Of a stretch of DNA of 64,000 nt, positions 56,801 to 64,000 are shown one piece after another (position 1 is the first letter of the stretch; each line of letters opens with the position of its first letter). The DNA comes from a bacterium (GTDB lineage Bacteria; Pseudomonadota; Alphaproteobacteria; SP197). The notes beneath the pieces are model-generated. The model saw only the letters and a list, made by a program, of their open reading frames with translations, ran no database searches and was not told where the DNA came from. The translations under genes and the position numbers were made by a program. The DNA is taken from NCBI GenBank assembly GCA_028821455.1, contig JAPPGE010000079.1, positions 15,202-79,201 of the forward strand, read 5' to 3'.

Positions 56801-57402
56801 GCACCGGCCTCTTCGGGTTCCGGTCTCGGTGCACGCCAGGTGAAGTTCTGCAGACGTTCGGCCAGGGCCAGTCTCTTGTCGAGATGGGCCATGGTACGCG
56901 CCATGTCCTCGCTCTCATCGGATTGCCAGACGCGAAGGACATCGAGCCAGACCAGCATGAGGCCCTTCGTGCGCAGGGCACCGGCCGGGCCTCCGGCATC
57001 GATCCCTGCCGCCTCGAGCATCCATCGCATCGACGCCTGCGTCAGACAGAACCCCTGAAGGGCCGACGCCGGGTTCCCCAGTGAAGCGCGGATGATGGAC
57101 CACGCCGCCTTGCGGTGGGCCGAAAGCACATCGAGCCGGCGCATGATGACATCGAACAGACGGTCTCTTGGTGATTCATCGCCAAGGTCGCCGGTGTCGC
57201 CAGCCAGCACCGCGGCATCAATGCGTGCCGAAAAGGCCTTCAGTATGGCGTCGCGTGTCGGATAGACGGCGTGGAGTTCCGCCAGGGAGACACCGCTTGC
57301 CTCGGCGACATCACGCATGGTGAGATCGCGCCAGCCCGCCGTGGCCGCCAATTCCAGGGCGGCGTCGAGGACCACATCGGAAACGTTCGCTTTCCTGGGC
57401 AT
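56797..57402 (-). CDS. TetR-like regulator, COQ9-like C-terminus
   Basis: This 201-residue protein has an N-terminal TetR helix-turn-helix (AALELAATAGWRDLTMRDVAEASGVSLAELHAVYPTRDAIL, about 12-52) and an all-helical C-terminal part with DVLRVWQSDESEDMARTMAHLDKRL. That last pattern recalls the COQ9 family, which shares the TetR fold but binds lipids. A role in ubiquinone synthesis, as with ubiK and ubiG nearby, is possible, but so is gene regulation. ATG 57402 is chosen by homology; ATG 57426 would add eight residues. It overlaps csaA. Confidence 0.7.
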   Translation of the reverse strand: MPRKANVSDVVLDAALELAATAGWRDLTMRDVAEASGVSLAELHAVYPTRDAILKAFSARIDAAVLAGDTGDLGDESPRDRLFDVIMRRLDVLSAHRKAAWSIIRASLGNPASALQGFCLTQASMRWMLEAAGIDAGGPAGALRTKGLMLVWLDVLRVWQSDESEDMARTMAHLDKRLALAERLQNFTWRAPRPEPEEAGA

Positions 57403-57472
57403 TCTCCTTCCCGCTTCCGGCTGCATCGAGAGTAATCCGCCATGCGGGCGGTGGCAAACCGGAACCGCGGCG

Positions 57473-58288
57473 TTACTGCCGGCCGAGCTCCCTGGAGCGG
57501 CGGGCCGCCGCATCGACAGCGCGGTCAAACAGCGGCTGCAAGCCGTCTTCAGCCATGAGAACCCCGAGGGCTTCAAGTGTTGTCCCGCCAGGGCTCGAGA
57601 CATTGCGCCGCAGTTCGGCCGGAGTCTCATCCGCCTGCAGGGCCAGTTCACCGGCTCCGGCGACCGTGTGGAGAGCCAGTCTGGAAGCGACCGCCTCGGG
57701 CAGGCCATGCGCGACACCGGCGCGGGTCAGGGTCTCGATGAGCAGAAAGACATAGGCCGGACCACCGCCGGAGAGCGCTGTCACGGCGTCCATGAGCGAT
57801 TCGTCGTCCAGCCAGACGGTGTCTCCGACACTTGCCAGCAGTGATTCAGCCGTTCCTCTCGATGCGCGCGTCACGTGCATGTTCGCCACCATGGCCGTGA
57901 TCCCCCTGCCGATGGCCGCCGGCGTATTGGGCATGGTACGCACCACCGGGATATCCGCCCCGAGATGCCGTTCGAACCAGGCGAGCGTCTTGCCGGCGGC
58001 AATGGAGACGACGAGCGGGCGCTGGTCGAGCGCGTCTCCAAGGGATCCGGCGACGTCCTCCATAATCTGCGGCTTGACGGCAAAGACGACCACAGCCGGG
58101 CCCAGTCCCTGCGGCACCCCTTTTGCAACCTCGACGCCGTGACGCCGGTGCGCATCTCCGGCCGCTACAGGGTCGGGCTCGACCACAATGATGGTGTCCG
58201 CAGCCACGCCCCGGCTCACCCAGCCGGACAGCATGGCACTGCCCATCTTGCCGCACCCCAGGAGCAGGATCGGCACCGGCAACGCCAC
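57473..58288 (-). CDS. proC: ProC, pyrroline-5-carboxylate reductase
   Basis: ProC reduces pyrroline-5-carboxylate to proline with NAD(P)H. The 271-residue protein has the Rossmann motif LLLGCGKMGSAMLSGW, FAVKPQIMEDVAG, RTMPNTPAAIGRGIT, and the C-terminal dimer motif DAVTALSGGGPAYVFLLIE with SPGGTTLEAL. It is two bases from the YbjN-like gene, so the two form one transcript. Confidence 0.96.
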   Translation of the reverse strand: MALPVPILLLGCGKMGSAMLSGWVSRGVAADTIIVVEPDPVAAGDAHRRHGVEVAKGVPQGLGPAVVVFAVKPQIMEDVAGSLGDALDQRPLVVSIAAGKTLAWFERHLGADIPVVRTMPNTPAAIGRGITAMVANMHVTRASRGTAESLLASVGDTVWLDDESLMDAVTALSGGGPAYVFLLIETLTRAGVAHGLPEAVASRLALHTVAGAGELALQADETPAELRRNVSSPGGTTLEALGVLMAEDGLQPLFDRAVDAAARRSRELGRQ

Positions 58289-58290
58289 GG

Positions 58291-58794
58291 TCAGGCCTCG
58301 CCGACGGGATCGATGATCGCCGCCTGGACCGCCTCTTCGGCAGACTTGCCCTGCCAGATCACGTACTGGAAGGCGGGATAGAACCGTTCACACTCGGAAA
58401 TGGTGATGTCGATCACGTCGCCCAGGAGTTCCTCGGTGGGATACCCCTGTCCGTTGAGCAGAATGGCCTGACGGAATGTCGGCACGCTCTCGTCGGCGAA
58501 CACGTCGAAATGACCCACCCAAAGGCGCTCGTTCACGTAGGCGAGGAGTGAATGAACAGACTTGATGCTGGCTTCCGGAACCTGCATGTCGAGCGCGCAT
58601 GACATCATGATGCAGGCCAGTTCCTCCTCCCAGCCGAACCAGATGCGGTAGACGCACCAACGGCCGGCAATCTCGACCGCGAGTTCGTTGTCGTTGACCC
58701 GCTCGTGTGTCCAGCCATGGTAGGCAATGAACCGTTCGACCGGATCAAGCGCATGCTGATCCGGCTTGCCGGGGTGTTCCTGGAGACTGGTCAC
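58291..58794 (-). CDS. YbjN-domain protein
   Basis: This 167-residue protein has the YbjN fold (DUF1790-like), with RFIAYHGWTHERV, EELACIMMSCALDMQVPEASIKSVHSLLAYVNERLWVGHFDV (conserved ALD...NERLW pattern), and a helical C-terminus ending IIDPVGEA. YbjN-type proteins resemble type III secretion chaperones and affect stress and motility in enterics; their mechanism is unknown. It is paired with proC in many alphaproteobacteria. Confidence 0.8.
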   Translation of the reverse strand: MTSLQEHPGKPDQHALDPVERFIAYHGWTHERVNDNELAVEIAGRWCVYRIWFGWEEELACIMMSCALDMQVPEASIKSVHSLLAYVNERLWVGHFDVFADESVPTFRQAILLNGQGYPTEELLGDVIDITISECERFYPAFQYVIWQGKSAEEAVQAAIIDPVGEA

Positions 58795-58888
58795 ATGAAG
58801 GCCCTACCAGAACGAAAGGTCAGGAGATGGTGGAATCGCCAACAAACTGCCAAACTGCGGTGACGCTGGCAAGGCGATGTCCGGCGCC

Positions 58889-59152
58889 TCAGGCGCGCCG
58901 CTTGCGCCGCTTGACGGCACTCTCAAGTTCCTCGACGCGCCGGGCGAGCCTTTCATTTTCTTCGCGCGCCAGGGTCGCCATGTCACGGACCACCTCGAAT
59001 TCCTCGCGGCGCACGAGGTCCATGCGCGCCAGCAGCAGTTCGGCACGCTGGCGGGCACGCTGCCGCATCTCGGCCCTGGCGCCGCCGGCAACGCTGAGCG
59101 CCCCTGACAGAACGCGAGCCATGTCGTCGAGGATCCTGTTGTCTGTCTGCAT
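58889..59152 (-). CDS. ubiK: UbiK-like accessory factor (BMFP family)
   Basis: This 87-residue helical protein starts DNRILDDMARVLSGAL, carries an Arg-rich helix (AEMRQRARQRAELLLARMDLV) and a leucine-heptad coiled coil ending in a basic tail. The pattern RREEFEVVRDMATLAREEN matches the BMFP/UbiK family, which supports aerobic ubiquinone synthesis as a trimer. It is divergent from lgt, 115 bases away. Confidence 0.85.
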   Translation of the reverse strand: MQTDNRILDDMARVLSGALSVAGGARAEMRQRARQRAELLLARMDLVRREEFEVVRDMATLAREENERLARRVEELESAVKRRKRRA

Positions 59153-59267
59153 GGCGGACCTCCGGGCGGCTGCCTGATCCCATGGTTGCCGTATCCGGCA
59201 GGCAAAATCCAGACTTTCCGGCGCTGGACGTCAGCACGACCCCGCCCTTATCTTCAGGTGTCTCAGG

Positions 59268-60068
59268 GTGCCGCTCATGTTCGCCATCGCTTTTCCAGCA
59301 ATCGATGCCACCCTGATCGAGATCGGCCCCCTCGCCATCAGGTGGTATGCCCTTGCCTACATTGCCGGAATCCTGCTGGCCTGGCGCTACGCCATCGTGC
59401 TTGCCCGCTCGTCGCCCGCCACCATTCCGCGCGCCGCAGTCGACGACTTCCTGCTCTGGGCAACGCTGGGCATCATCATCGGCGGACGCCTTGGCTATGT
59501 TCTGGTCTACCATCCCGCGTGGTTCTTGAACCATCCACTGGAAGCGTTCGCCCTGTGGCAGGGAGGCATGTCCTTCCACGGGGGCTGTCTCGGCGTCGCC
59601 GTCGCCGCGGTGTTCCACGCGCGCCGCCGCGGGACACCGCTGCTGGCGCTTGCGGACATCCTGGCCTGTGTGGCGCCGATCGGCCTCCTGCTCGGACGGC
59701 TTGCCAACTTCGTCAACGGCGAGCTCTACGGCCGGCCAACGCAGGTTCCGTGGGCCGTCCTGTTTCCATCGGATCCGGAAACGCCGCGCCATCCAAGCCA
59801 ACTCTACGAGGCGGCACTGGAGGGACTGGTGCTCCTCGTCGTCCTGAGAGTCGCGTGGCTGCGGCCCGGCTGGCGAGAGCGACCGGGCCTGATGACCGGC
59901 ATCTTTCTCACGGGCTACGCGGTCTTCCGGTCGGCGGCCGAGGTGTTCCGGGAACCCGACAGTCACCTTGGCTTCATTGCCGGAGCCATGACCATGGGAC
60001 AGCTGTTGTCCCTGCCCATGGCGGCGGCCGGCATTGCGCTCCTCGTACTGGCGCGGCGCCCCGCATGA
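59268..60068 (+). CDS. lgt: Lgt, prolipoprotein diacylglyceryl transferase
   Basis: Lgt adds diacylglycerol from phosphatidylglycerol (product of the PgsA pathway, also here) to the lipobox Cys of prolipoproteins. The 266-residue polytopic membrane enzyme has IRWYALAYIAGI, GIIIGGRLGYVL, the HGG motif in MSFHGGCLG, and the Lgt signature GRLANFVNGELYGRPT with the essential Arg. The start is GTG 59268; ATG 59277 would drop three residues. Confidence 0.95.
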   Translation: MPLMFAIAFPAIDATLIEIGPLAIRWYALAYIAGILLAWRYAIVLARSSPATIPRAAVDDFLLWATLGIIIGGRLGYVLVYHPAWFLNHPLEAFALWQGGMSFHGGCLGVAVAAVFHARRRGTPLLALADILACVAPIGLLLGRLANFVNGELYGRPTQVPWAVLFPSDPETPRHPSQLYEAALEGLVLLVVLRVAWLRPGWRERPGLMTGIFLTGYAVFRSAAEVFREPDSHLGFIAGAMTMGQLLSLPMAAAGIALLVLARRPA

Positions 60069-61123
60069 CGGCGCTGCTGCAGAGGATCGGCGAGGCCGGA
60101 CCGATCACCGTCGAACGCTACATGGAACTCGCCCTGCTCGATCCCGACCATGGCTACTACACTCGCAAGTACCCCTTCGGTGCTGCCGGCGACTTCGTAA
60201 CCGCGCCGGAAATCAGCCAGATGTTCGGCGAACTGCTCGGCCTGTGGTGTTACGCGGCATGGCAGGCCGCGGGTTCGCCGCACCCGGCGATGCTTGTGGA
60301 ACTCGGACCTGGCAGCGGAACGCTCATGGCCGACGCCCTGCGCGCCATTGAATCGGCCACTGGCGCACCCCAGCCCTTCGACATCGTGCTTGTCGAGGCA
60401 AGCGCCCGTCTTGCCCACCGGCAACGCGAGGTTCTTTCCGGCAGGGCCGTCTCGTGGTGTTCCGCCGTCGAGGAGCTTCCATCCCGCAGGCCGGCCTTCG
60501 TCATCGCCAACGAGTTCTTCGACGCACTGCCGGTCAGGCAGTTCGTGCGCACTGCCGCCGGCTGGCAGGAGCGCCTTGTCATGGTCGAGGACGACGTGAT
60601 CGCCTTCGTTCTCGGCATGGTGACCGGTAGCCTGGCCGCTTCCCTGCCCGATGCGCAGACAGGGCGCGTGTGCGAGACCTCGCCTGTCCGTGACGGGCTC
60701 ATGCGGGACCTTGCCGCGAAACTGGCGACCGAGGGTGGCGCCATGCTGGTCATCGACTTCACGGCTCCCGGCATGCCGGTGCGCGATACCCTCCAGGCGG
60801 TCCGGCATCACCGGCACGCCGACCGCCTGACTGCCCCGGGAGAGGCGGACCTTGCCGCCGCGGTGGATTTTGCCGCTCTCGGCAGAATTGCCAGGGCAGA
60901 AGGTCTGGAGGCTTTTGGTCCGGTATCACAGGGCGCCTTTCTGGAAGAACTAGGGATTGCCGTGCGCGCCGAACGCCTGAAACGCTCCGCACCGCCGGAA
61001 ACGGCGCACGGTATCGATCTGGAGTTGCAACGACTGACATCGCCGGATGCCATGGGAGAGGATTTCCGCGTGATGGCGCTGCTTCCCGCCGGAACCGTTG
61101 CGCCAGCGGGTTTCGACGGGTGA
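60065..61123 (+). CDS. midA: MidA/NDUFAF7-type protein arginine methyltransferase
   Basis: This 352-residue protein has the DUF185/MidA pattern: GPITVERYMELALLDPDHGYY, AAGDFVTAPEISQMFGELLG, VELGPGSGTLMADALRA (SAM site), and VIANEFFDALPVRQF. In mitochondria the homologue NDUFAF7 methylates a complex I subunit on arginine. ATG 60065 overlaps the lgt stop. The longer open frame back to 59186 is a shadow of lgt. Confidence 0.9.
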   Translation: MTALLQRIGEAGPITVERYMELALLDPDHGYYTRKYPFGAAGDFVTAPEISQMFGELLGLWCYAAWQAAGSPHPAMLVELGPGSGTLMADALRAIESATGAPQPFDIVLVEASARLAHRQREVLSGRAVSWCSAVEELPSRRPAFVIANEFFDALPVRQFVRTAAGWQERLVMVEDDVIAFVLGMVTGSLAASLPDAQTGRVCETSPVRDGLMRDLAAKLATEGGAMLVIDFTAPGMPVRDTLQAVRHHRHADRLTAPGEADLAAAVDFAALGRIARAEGLEAFGPVSQGAFLEELGIAVRAERLKRSAPPETAHGIDLELQRLTSPDAMGEDFRVMALLPAGTVAPAGFDG

Positions 61124-61878
61124 TCACGGCCCCCTTGCTCACCGGCTGCCCTGGCGTGCGTCACGGGTTCTTCGGACGAAAGGGAGGAACCAGCCAAGGG
61201 CTCTATGCATCCCTCAATGCCGGCCGAGGTTCCGGCGACGACCGGCGGTGCGTGACCGCGAACCGCGCCCTCATCGCCCGTGCCCTCGACCTTGAGCCGG
61301 CCCGTCTCGTCACGCTCTATCAAGTCCACAGTGCCGACGCCGTCGTGGTCAGGGACGGAACCGAGGGCACGACTAAGGCCGACGGCATGGTAACCGGCGA
61401 GCCTGGACTGGGACTCGGCATCCTGACAGCTGACTGTGCGCCCGTGTTGCTGGCCGACGGTGAAGCGGGCGTCATCGGCGCCGCCCACGCCGGCTGGGGA
61501 GGCGCGTTGCGGGGAATCACCGACGCCGTGGTCGCCGCCATGGTCGCAATCGGCGCCCGGCACGAGCGCATCGTTGCCGTAGTGGGGCCGGCGATCGCCC
61601 TGGAGTCCTATGAGGTCGGCCCCGAGTTTCACCAGAGATTCACCGATGATGACGCCCGCAACGGACAGTACTTCCGCACCGCCCCCCGGCCGGGTCATTT
61701 CCATTTTGATCTCCCGGCCTACGTGCTCCATCGCCTTCGGCAAGGCGGCATCCGCCATGCCGCCTGGACGGGCGGCGACACCTGTCTCGAAGAGGAGCGC
61801 TTCTTCAGCTATCGCCGGAGCGTGCTCCGGCATGAACCGGACTACGGCCGGCAGGTCTCCGTCATCTGCCTTGCCTGA
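61120..61878 (+). CDS. pgeF: PgeF (YfiH/LACC1 family) peptidoglycan editing factor
   Basis: This 252-residue protein belongs to the family once called polyphenol oxidase or multicopper laccase. The zinc ligands are present: QVHSADAV (His), LTADCAPVLL (Cys) and AAHAGWGGALRG (His). The usual GPCIG is GPAIA here, so only that secondary Cys is missing. PgeF removes L-Ser misincorporated by MurC at the first peptide position, linking it to the mur genes. GTG 61120 overlaps the midA stop. Confidence 0.92.
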   Translation: MITAPLLTGCPGVRHGFFGRKGGTSQGLYASLNAGRGSGDDRRCVTANRALIARALDLEPARLVTLYQVHSADAVVVRDGTEGTTKADGMVTGEPGLGLGILTADCAPVLLADGEAGVIGAAHAGWGGALRGITDAVVAAMVAIGARHERIVAVVGPAIALESYEVGPEFHQRFTDDDARNGQYFRTAPRPGHFHFDLPAYVLHRLRQGGIRHAAWTGGDTCLEEERFFSYRRSVLRHEPDYGRQVSVICLA

Positions 61879-62170
61879 CAGGACTGACTCTGCCGGCCGC
61901 CCTTCGTTGCGAGCACCCGGAATTCGAGGATGCGGAACACTTCTTGTGACCTGTTTCCGGCAACAGCAACCGGCCGATGGCCGAAGCCATGACTTCAACC
62001 TTCCGGCTCCTTGTCGACATGGAGGCGTTTGTCGAGTTCCAGGGCCTCACGACCTTGCTGTCGTTCTGTCCCACGCGAATGCATGAGGACGTCACCCGTG
62101 ACACCTTCAACAAGGATCTGAAGTCGGCCTCGCCACAGCAAGGGGGCGCCCCGTGGGGCCGGACCGGGAG

Positions 62171-63391
62171 TCAGTCGAGGAGCGATTCTTCCCAGGGGAA
62201 CGTCGACAGCGGCTCGGCGCCGCCTGCGGTCACGAGAACCTGCTGCTCGAGCTTGACGCCGTCGGTTTCGCCGACGGCGCCGATATAGCTCTCGACGCAG
62301 ATCACCATGCCCGCCTCGATCGTGCCGTCATAGACGGTGTTGTGACGGAAGGCCGGCTTGACCTGAGGGTATTCGTCGCACATGCCGACACCGTGGATGA
62401 CACAGGAGTAGGCGTTCTCGCGAAATTCCTCAGGTACCGGCCATGCCCTGTCGCGTATCTCGCCAAGCGTGATGCCCGGCTTGAGCAGTTCGATGTTGCT
62501 TTCGACCTCCTCGACGGCCAGCCGGTAGAGCTCCTTCTGGCGCCGCGTTGGCCTCGAGGGGCCGCAATGAAAGGTCCGCGAGATATCGGCGAAGTAACCG
62601 AAGGGTCCCACCATGTCCGTATCGAAACCCACGAGGTCGCCATCCTCGACGGTCCGGGGCGAGGCCTCCTGGAGCCACGGGTTGATCCGCGGACCCGAGG
62701 CCAGCATGCGGCCTTCGTGCCAGTCGCCGTTGTTGGCGAGATTGGTGTAGTTGAGCAGGCCCCACAACTGCACCTCGCTGACGCCGGGCCTGAGGGCCTC
62801 GCGCATCCGTCCGATCCCGAACTCCGCCACCGCCACCGCCCACTTCACGCAGGCAATCTCGTCGTCGGACTTGATGATCCGCGCCTCCTCGGCGGCGGCG
62901 ACGCCGTCGAGCACTTCGAGGCCGCGCTGCAACAACGCCTGGGTCACGCTGGGATTGACGTACTCGACCATGACCCGCCGGCTGTCGCTGCCGATGGCAT
63001 CGAGATAGTCCACGATATCGCCTGCGAGCAGCCTTGCCTGATCGGCCATCTCGCCGGCGCCGTCGAAGAAGGAGATCGAGCGACCGGACCGGGATTCGTC
63101 GACGCCGGGCTGTGCTCCGAATCCGTTGTGCATGACGGACGGGCCGTCCCGGGCAACGAACAGGTAGGTCGAGGGAATGTGCGACTGGAAGAGCGGATAG
63201 GTCCTGTAGTCCGCGGCATAGCGAAGGCTGACCGGATTGACGAGCATGACCATCGCCACGTCGTGACGCTCGAGCGCCTCCCGCAACCTTCCGGTGCGAT
63301 AGCGGTAAAGCCGCCCCATGTCGATTTCGGGCGGCCCTTCGCGCAACACGGAATCGCTGACGACATCGAAGAGGTGATTGCGCTCTGACAT
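62171..63391 (-). CDS. M24-family protein resembling DMSP lyase DddP
   Basis: This 406-residue protein is a two-domain creatinase/M24 fold. Metal positions are Asp257, Asp259, Asp269 (GFDTDMVG...ADISR), His333 (HGVGMCDE), Glu367 and Glu382. Their spacing (2, 10, then H, then 15 between the two Glu) equals that described for DddP. Tyr328 and Asp339, five before and six after the His, match the DddP catalytic Tyr and Asp. DddP splits dimethylsulfoniopropionate to dimethyl sulfide and acrylate. An ordinary Xaa-Pro-type peptidase remains possible. ATG 63391 has GGAGCGG upstream. The gene stands alone, without dimethylsulfoniopropionate transport or acrylate genes nearby. Confidence 0.7.
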   Translation of the reverse strand: MSERNHLFDVVSDSVLREGPPEIDMGRLYRYRTGRLREALERHDVAMVMLVNPVSLRYAADYRTYPLFQSHIPSTYLFVARDGPSVMHNGFGAQPGVDESRSGRSISFFDGAGEMADQARLLAGDIVDYLDAIGSDSRRVMVEYVNPSVTQALLQRGLEVLDGVAAAEEARIIKSDDEIACVKWAVAVAEFGIGRMREALRPGVSEVQLWGLLNYTNLANNGDWHEGRMLASGPRINPWLQEASPRTVEDGDLVGFDTDMVGPFGYFADISRTFHCGPSRPTRRQKELYRLAVEEVESNIELLKPGITLGEIRDRAWPVPEEFRENAYSCVIHGVGMCDEYPQVKPAFRHNTVYDGTIEAGMVICVESYIGAVGETDGVKLEQQVLVTAGGAEPLSTFPWEESLLD

Positions 63392-63473
63392 GGCGGTCCG
63401 CTCCACCGGATACGCGACAGGCTAGATGGCCCGCGCAGAAGGAATTGCAACAGACACACTTACGGATTCGTCC

Positions 63474-63539
63474 ATGAAACTACGCTTTGTCAACCATGGC
63501 CTTGTTCATGTGCCGCCGGAGGATATGCTCGCCCGATGA
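63474..63539 (+). CDS. Possible 21-residue leader peptide before the methyltransferase gene
   Basis: An ATG at 63474 opens a 21-codon frame (MKLRFVNHGL to PPEDMLAR) whose stop overlaps the next ATG as ATGA. It has no clear ribosome site, while its own end carries GGAGGA about a dozen bases before the methyltransferase start. It may couple translation or be chance. Confidence 0.3.
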   Translation: MKLRFVNHGLVHVPPEDMLAR

Positions 63540-64000
63540 AGTCCGGAACAAGGCCATCGGGACGCTACGAGGGTTATGAGGGGCGGCGTCTTGCCGAGCG
63601 CTACGAGAGCGTGGACCCCGATCACCTCCATTCATGGATTTCCGGCAGGCTCCCCCAGGGACCGGCCGCGGTTCTCGATGTCGGGGCGGGATCGGGACGC
63701 GATGCTGATTGGTTCGCGGCGAAGGACCTCGATGTCGTTGCCGTCGACCCCTCGGCGACGATGCGTGACGAAGCCAAACGGAGGCACCCCTCGCCGCGGA
63801 TCACGTGGTTGTGCGACCGTCTGCCGGCGCTCGACCGAGTCTCGAAGCAGGGGACAGGCTTCGACCTCATCTGGCTCAACGCGGTCTGGATGCATGTTCC
63901 GCCCGACGCGCGCGCCCGCGCCTTTCGCAAACTCGTCGGCATGCTGAAGCCCGGTGGTCTCATCGTCTTCGCCTTGCGCATCGGTGGCGCGGACCTCGAG
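63536..64000 (+). CDS. Class I SAM-dependent methyltransferase, cut by the window end
   Basis: The first 155 residues show a methyltransferase core: YEGRRLAERYESV, AAVLDVGAGSGRDADWFA (motif I), VVAVDPSATMRDEA (motif II), FDLIWLNAVWMHV (motif IV) and LVGMLKPGGLIVFALRIG (motif V). The substrate is not evident. The start ATG overlaps the stop of a tiny upstream frame. The 3' part is outside the window. Confidence 0.85.
   Translation, partial: MKSGTRPSGRYEGYEGRRLAERYESVDPDHLHSWISGRLPQGPAAVLDVGAGSGRDADWFAAKDLDVVAVDPSATMRDEAKRRHPSPRITWLCDRLPALDRVSKQGTGFDLIWLNAVWMHVPPDARARAFRKLVGMLKPGGLIVFALRIGGADLE

Noticed and set aside
61879-62170. Possible small genes in the 292 bases between pgeF and the DddP-like gene
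   Set aside because: Several short frames exist on both strands, but none has a ribosome site or recognisable family pattern. I see no gene or clear regulatory structure here apart from a short GC hairpin near 62142-62155.

Overview
This window is a piece of an alphaproteobacterial chromosome. The evidence is high GC throughout, DUF4167 next to clpB and prmC, an rnpB-mraZ junction, an ilvE/MarR/OmpR-type regulator/histidine kinase array of the petP-petR kind, and an lgt-midA-pgeF operon. Genus cannot be fixed from the sequence. A Rhodospirillales-like, possibly marine, relative fits; the marine hint rests only on a DddP-like M24 protein. I see no rRNA, tRNA, CRISPR array, insertion sequence or prophage. 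Only the left contig end (about 1-100) looks low quality.

Layout. 1-4.2 kb (+): purM (truncated) and purN; ndk on the other strand; a GFA-fold protein, a calcineurin-like phosphoesterase and a homocysteine-methyltransferase-like enzyme. 4.4-17.1 kb (-): clpB, DUF4167, prmC, prfA, a degenerate glutamyl-tRNA-reductase homologue, hisS, ispG, a RodZ-like protein, a nitronate monooxygenase-like flavoprotein and lysC. 17.2-18.1 kb (+): ubiG with an extra N-terminal helix-turn-helix. 18.1-37.2 kb (-): lpxC and the whole dcw cluster, read as mraZ-rsmH-ftsL-ftsI-murE-murF-mraY-murD-ftsW-murG-murC-murB-ddl-ftsQ-ftsA-ftsZ, mostly joined by 4-base or similar overlaps. rnpB (37.55-37.95 kb, -) and an amidase lie upstream of it.

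38.8-47.8 kb (+): an EF-G-like GTPase overlapping an ACT-domain protein, fhs, uvrC, pgsA, and moeA-moaD-moaE for molybdenum cofactor. 47.8-50.2 kb is a small accessory pocket: a decayed enolase-superfamily fragment, a methyltransferase and a Phd/VapC-type toxin-antitoxin pair. 50.2-53.6 kb: ilvE (-) divergent from a MarR regulator, an OmpR-type response regulator and its kinase. 53.6-56.4 kb: a Tat-signal carotenoid oxygenase and a DUF2141 protein (-), divergent from a membrane LytTR protein. 56.4-59.2 kb (-): csaA, a TetR-like protein, proC, a YbjN-like protein and ubiK. 59.3-61.9 kb (+): lgt-midA-pgeF. 62.2-63.4 kb (-): the DddP-like M24 protein. The window ends inside a methyltransferase.

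Most of the window is housekeeping. The observations most worth following are: (1) a HemA homologue that has lost the catalytic Cys motif but stays in the hisS-prfA operon; (2) a helix-turn-helix fused to UbiG, with a perfect palindrome in its own promoter region; (3) four TGGG boxes with exact 10-bp phasing over the mraZ promoter; (4) a DddP-like M24 protein with every metal and catalytic position kept; (5) operator-like palindromes over the start codons of the MarR and antitoxin genes, both predicted to be leaderless.
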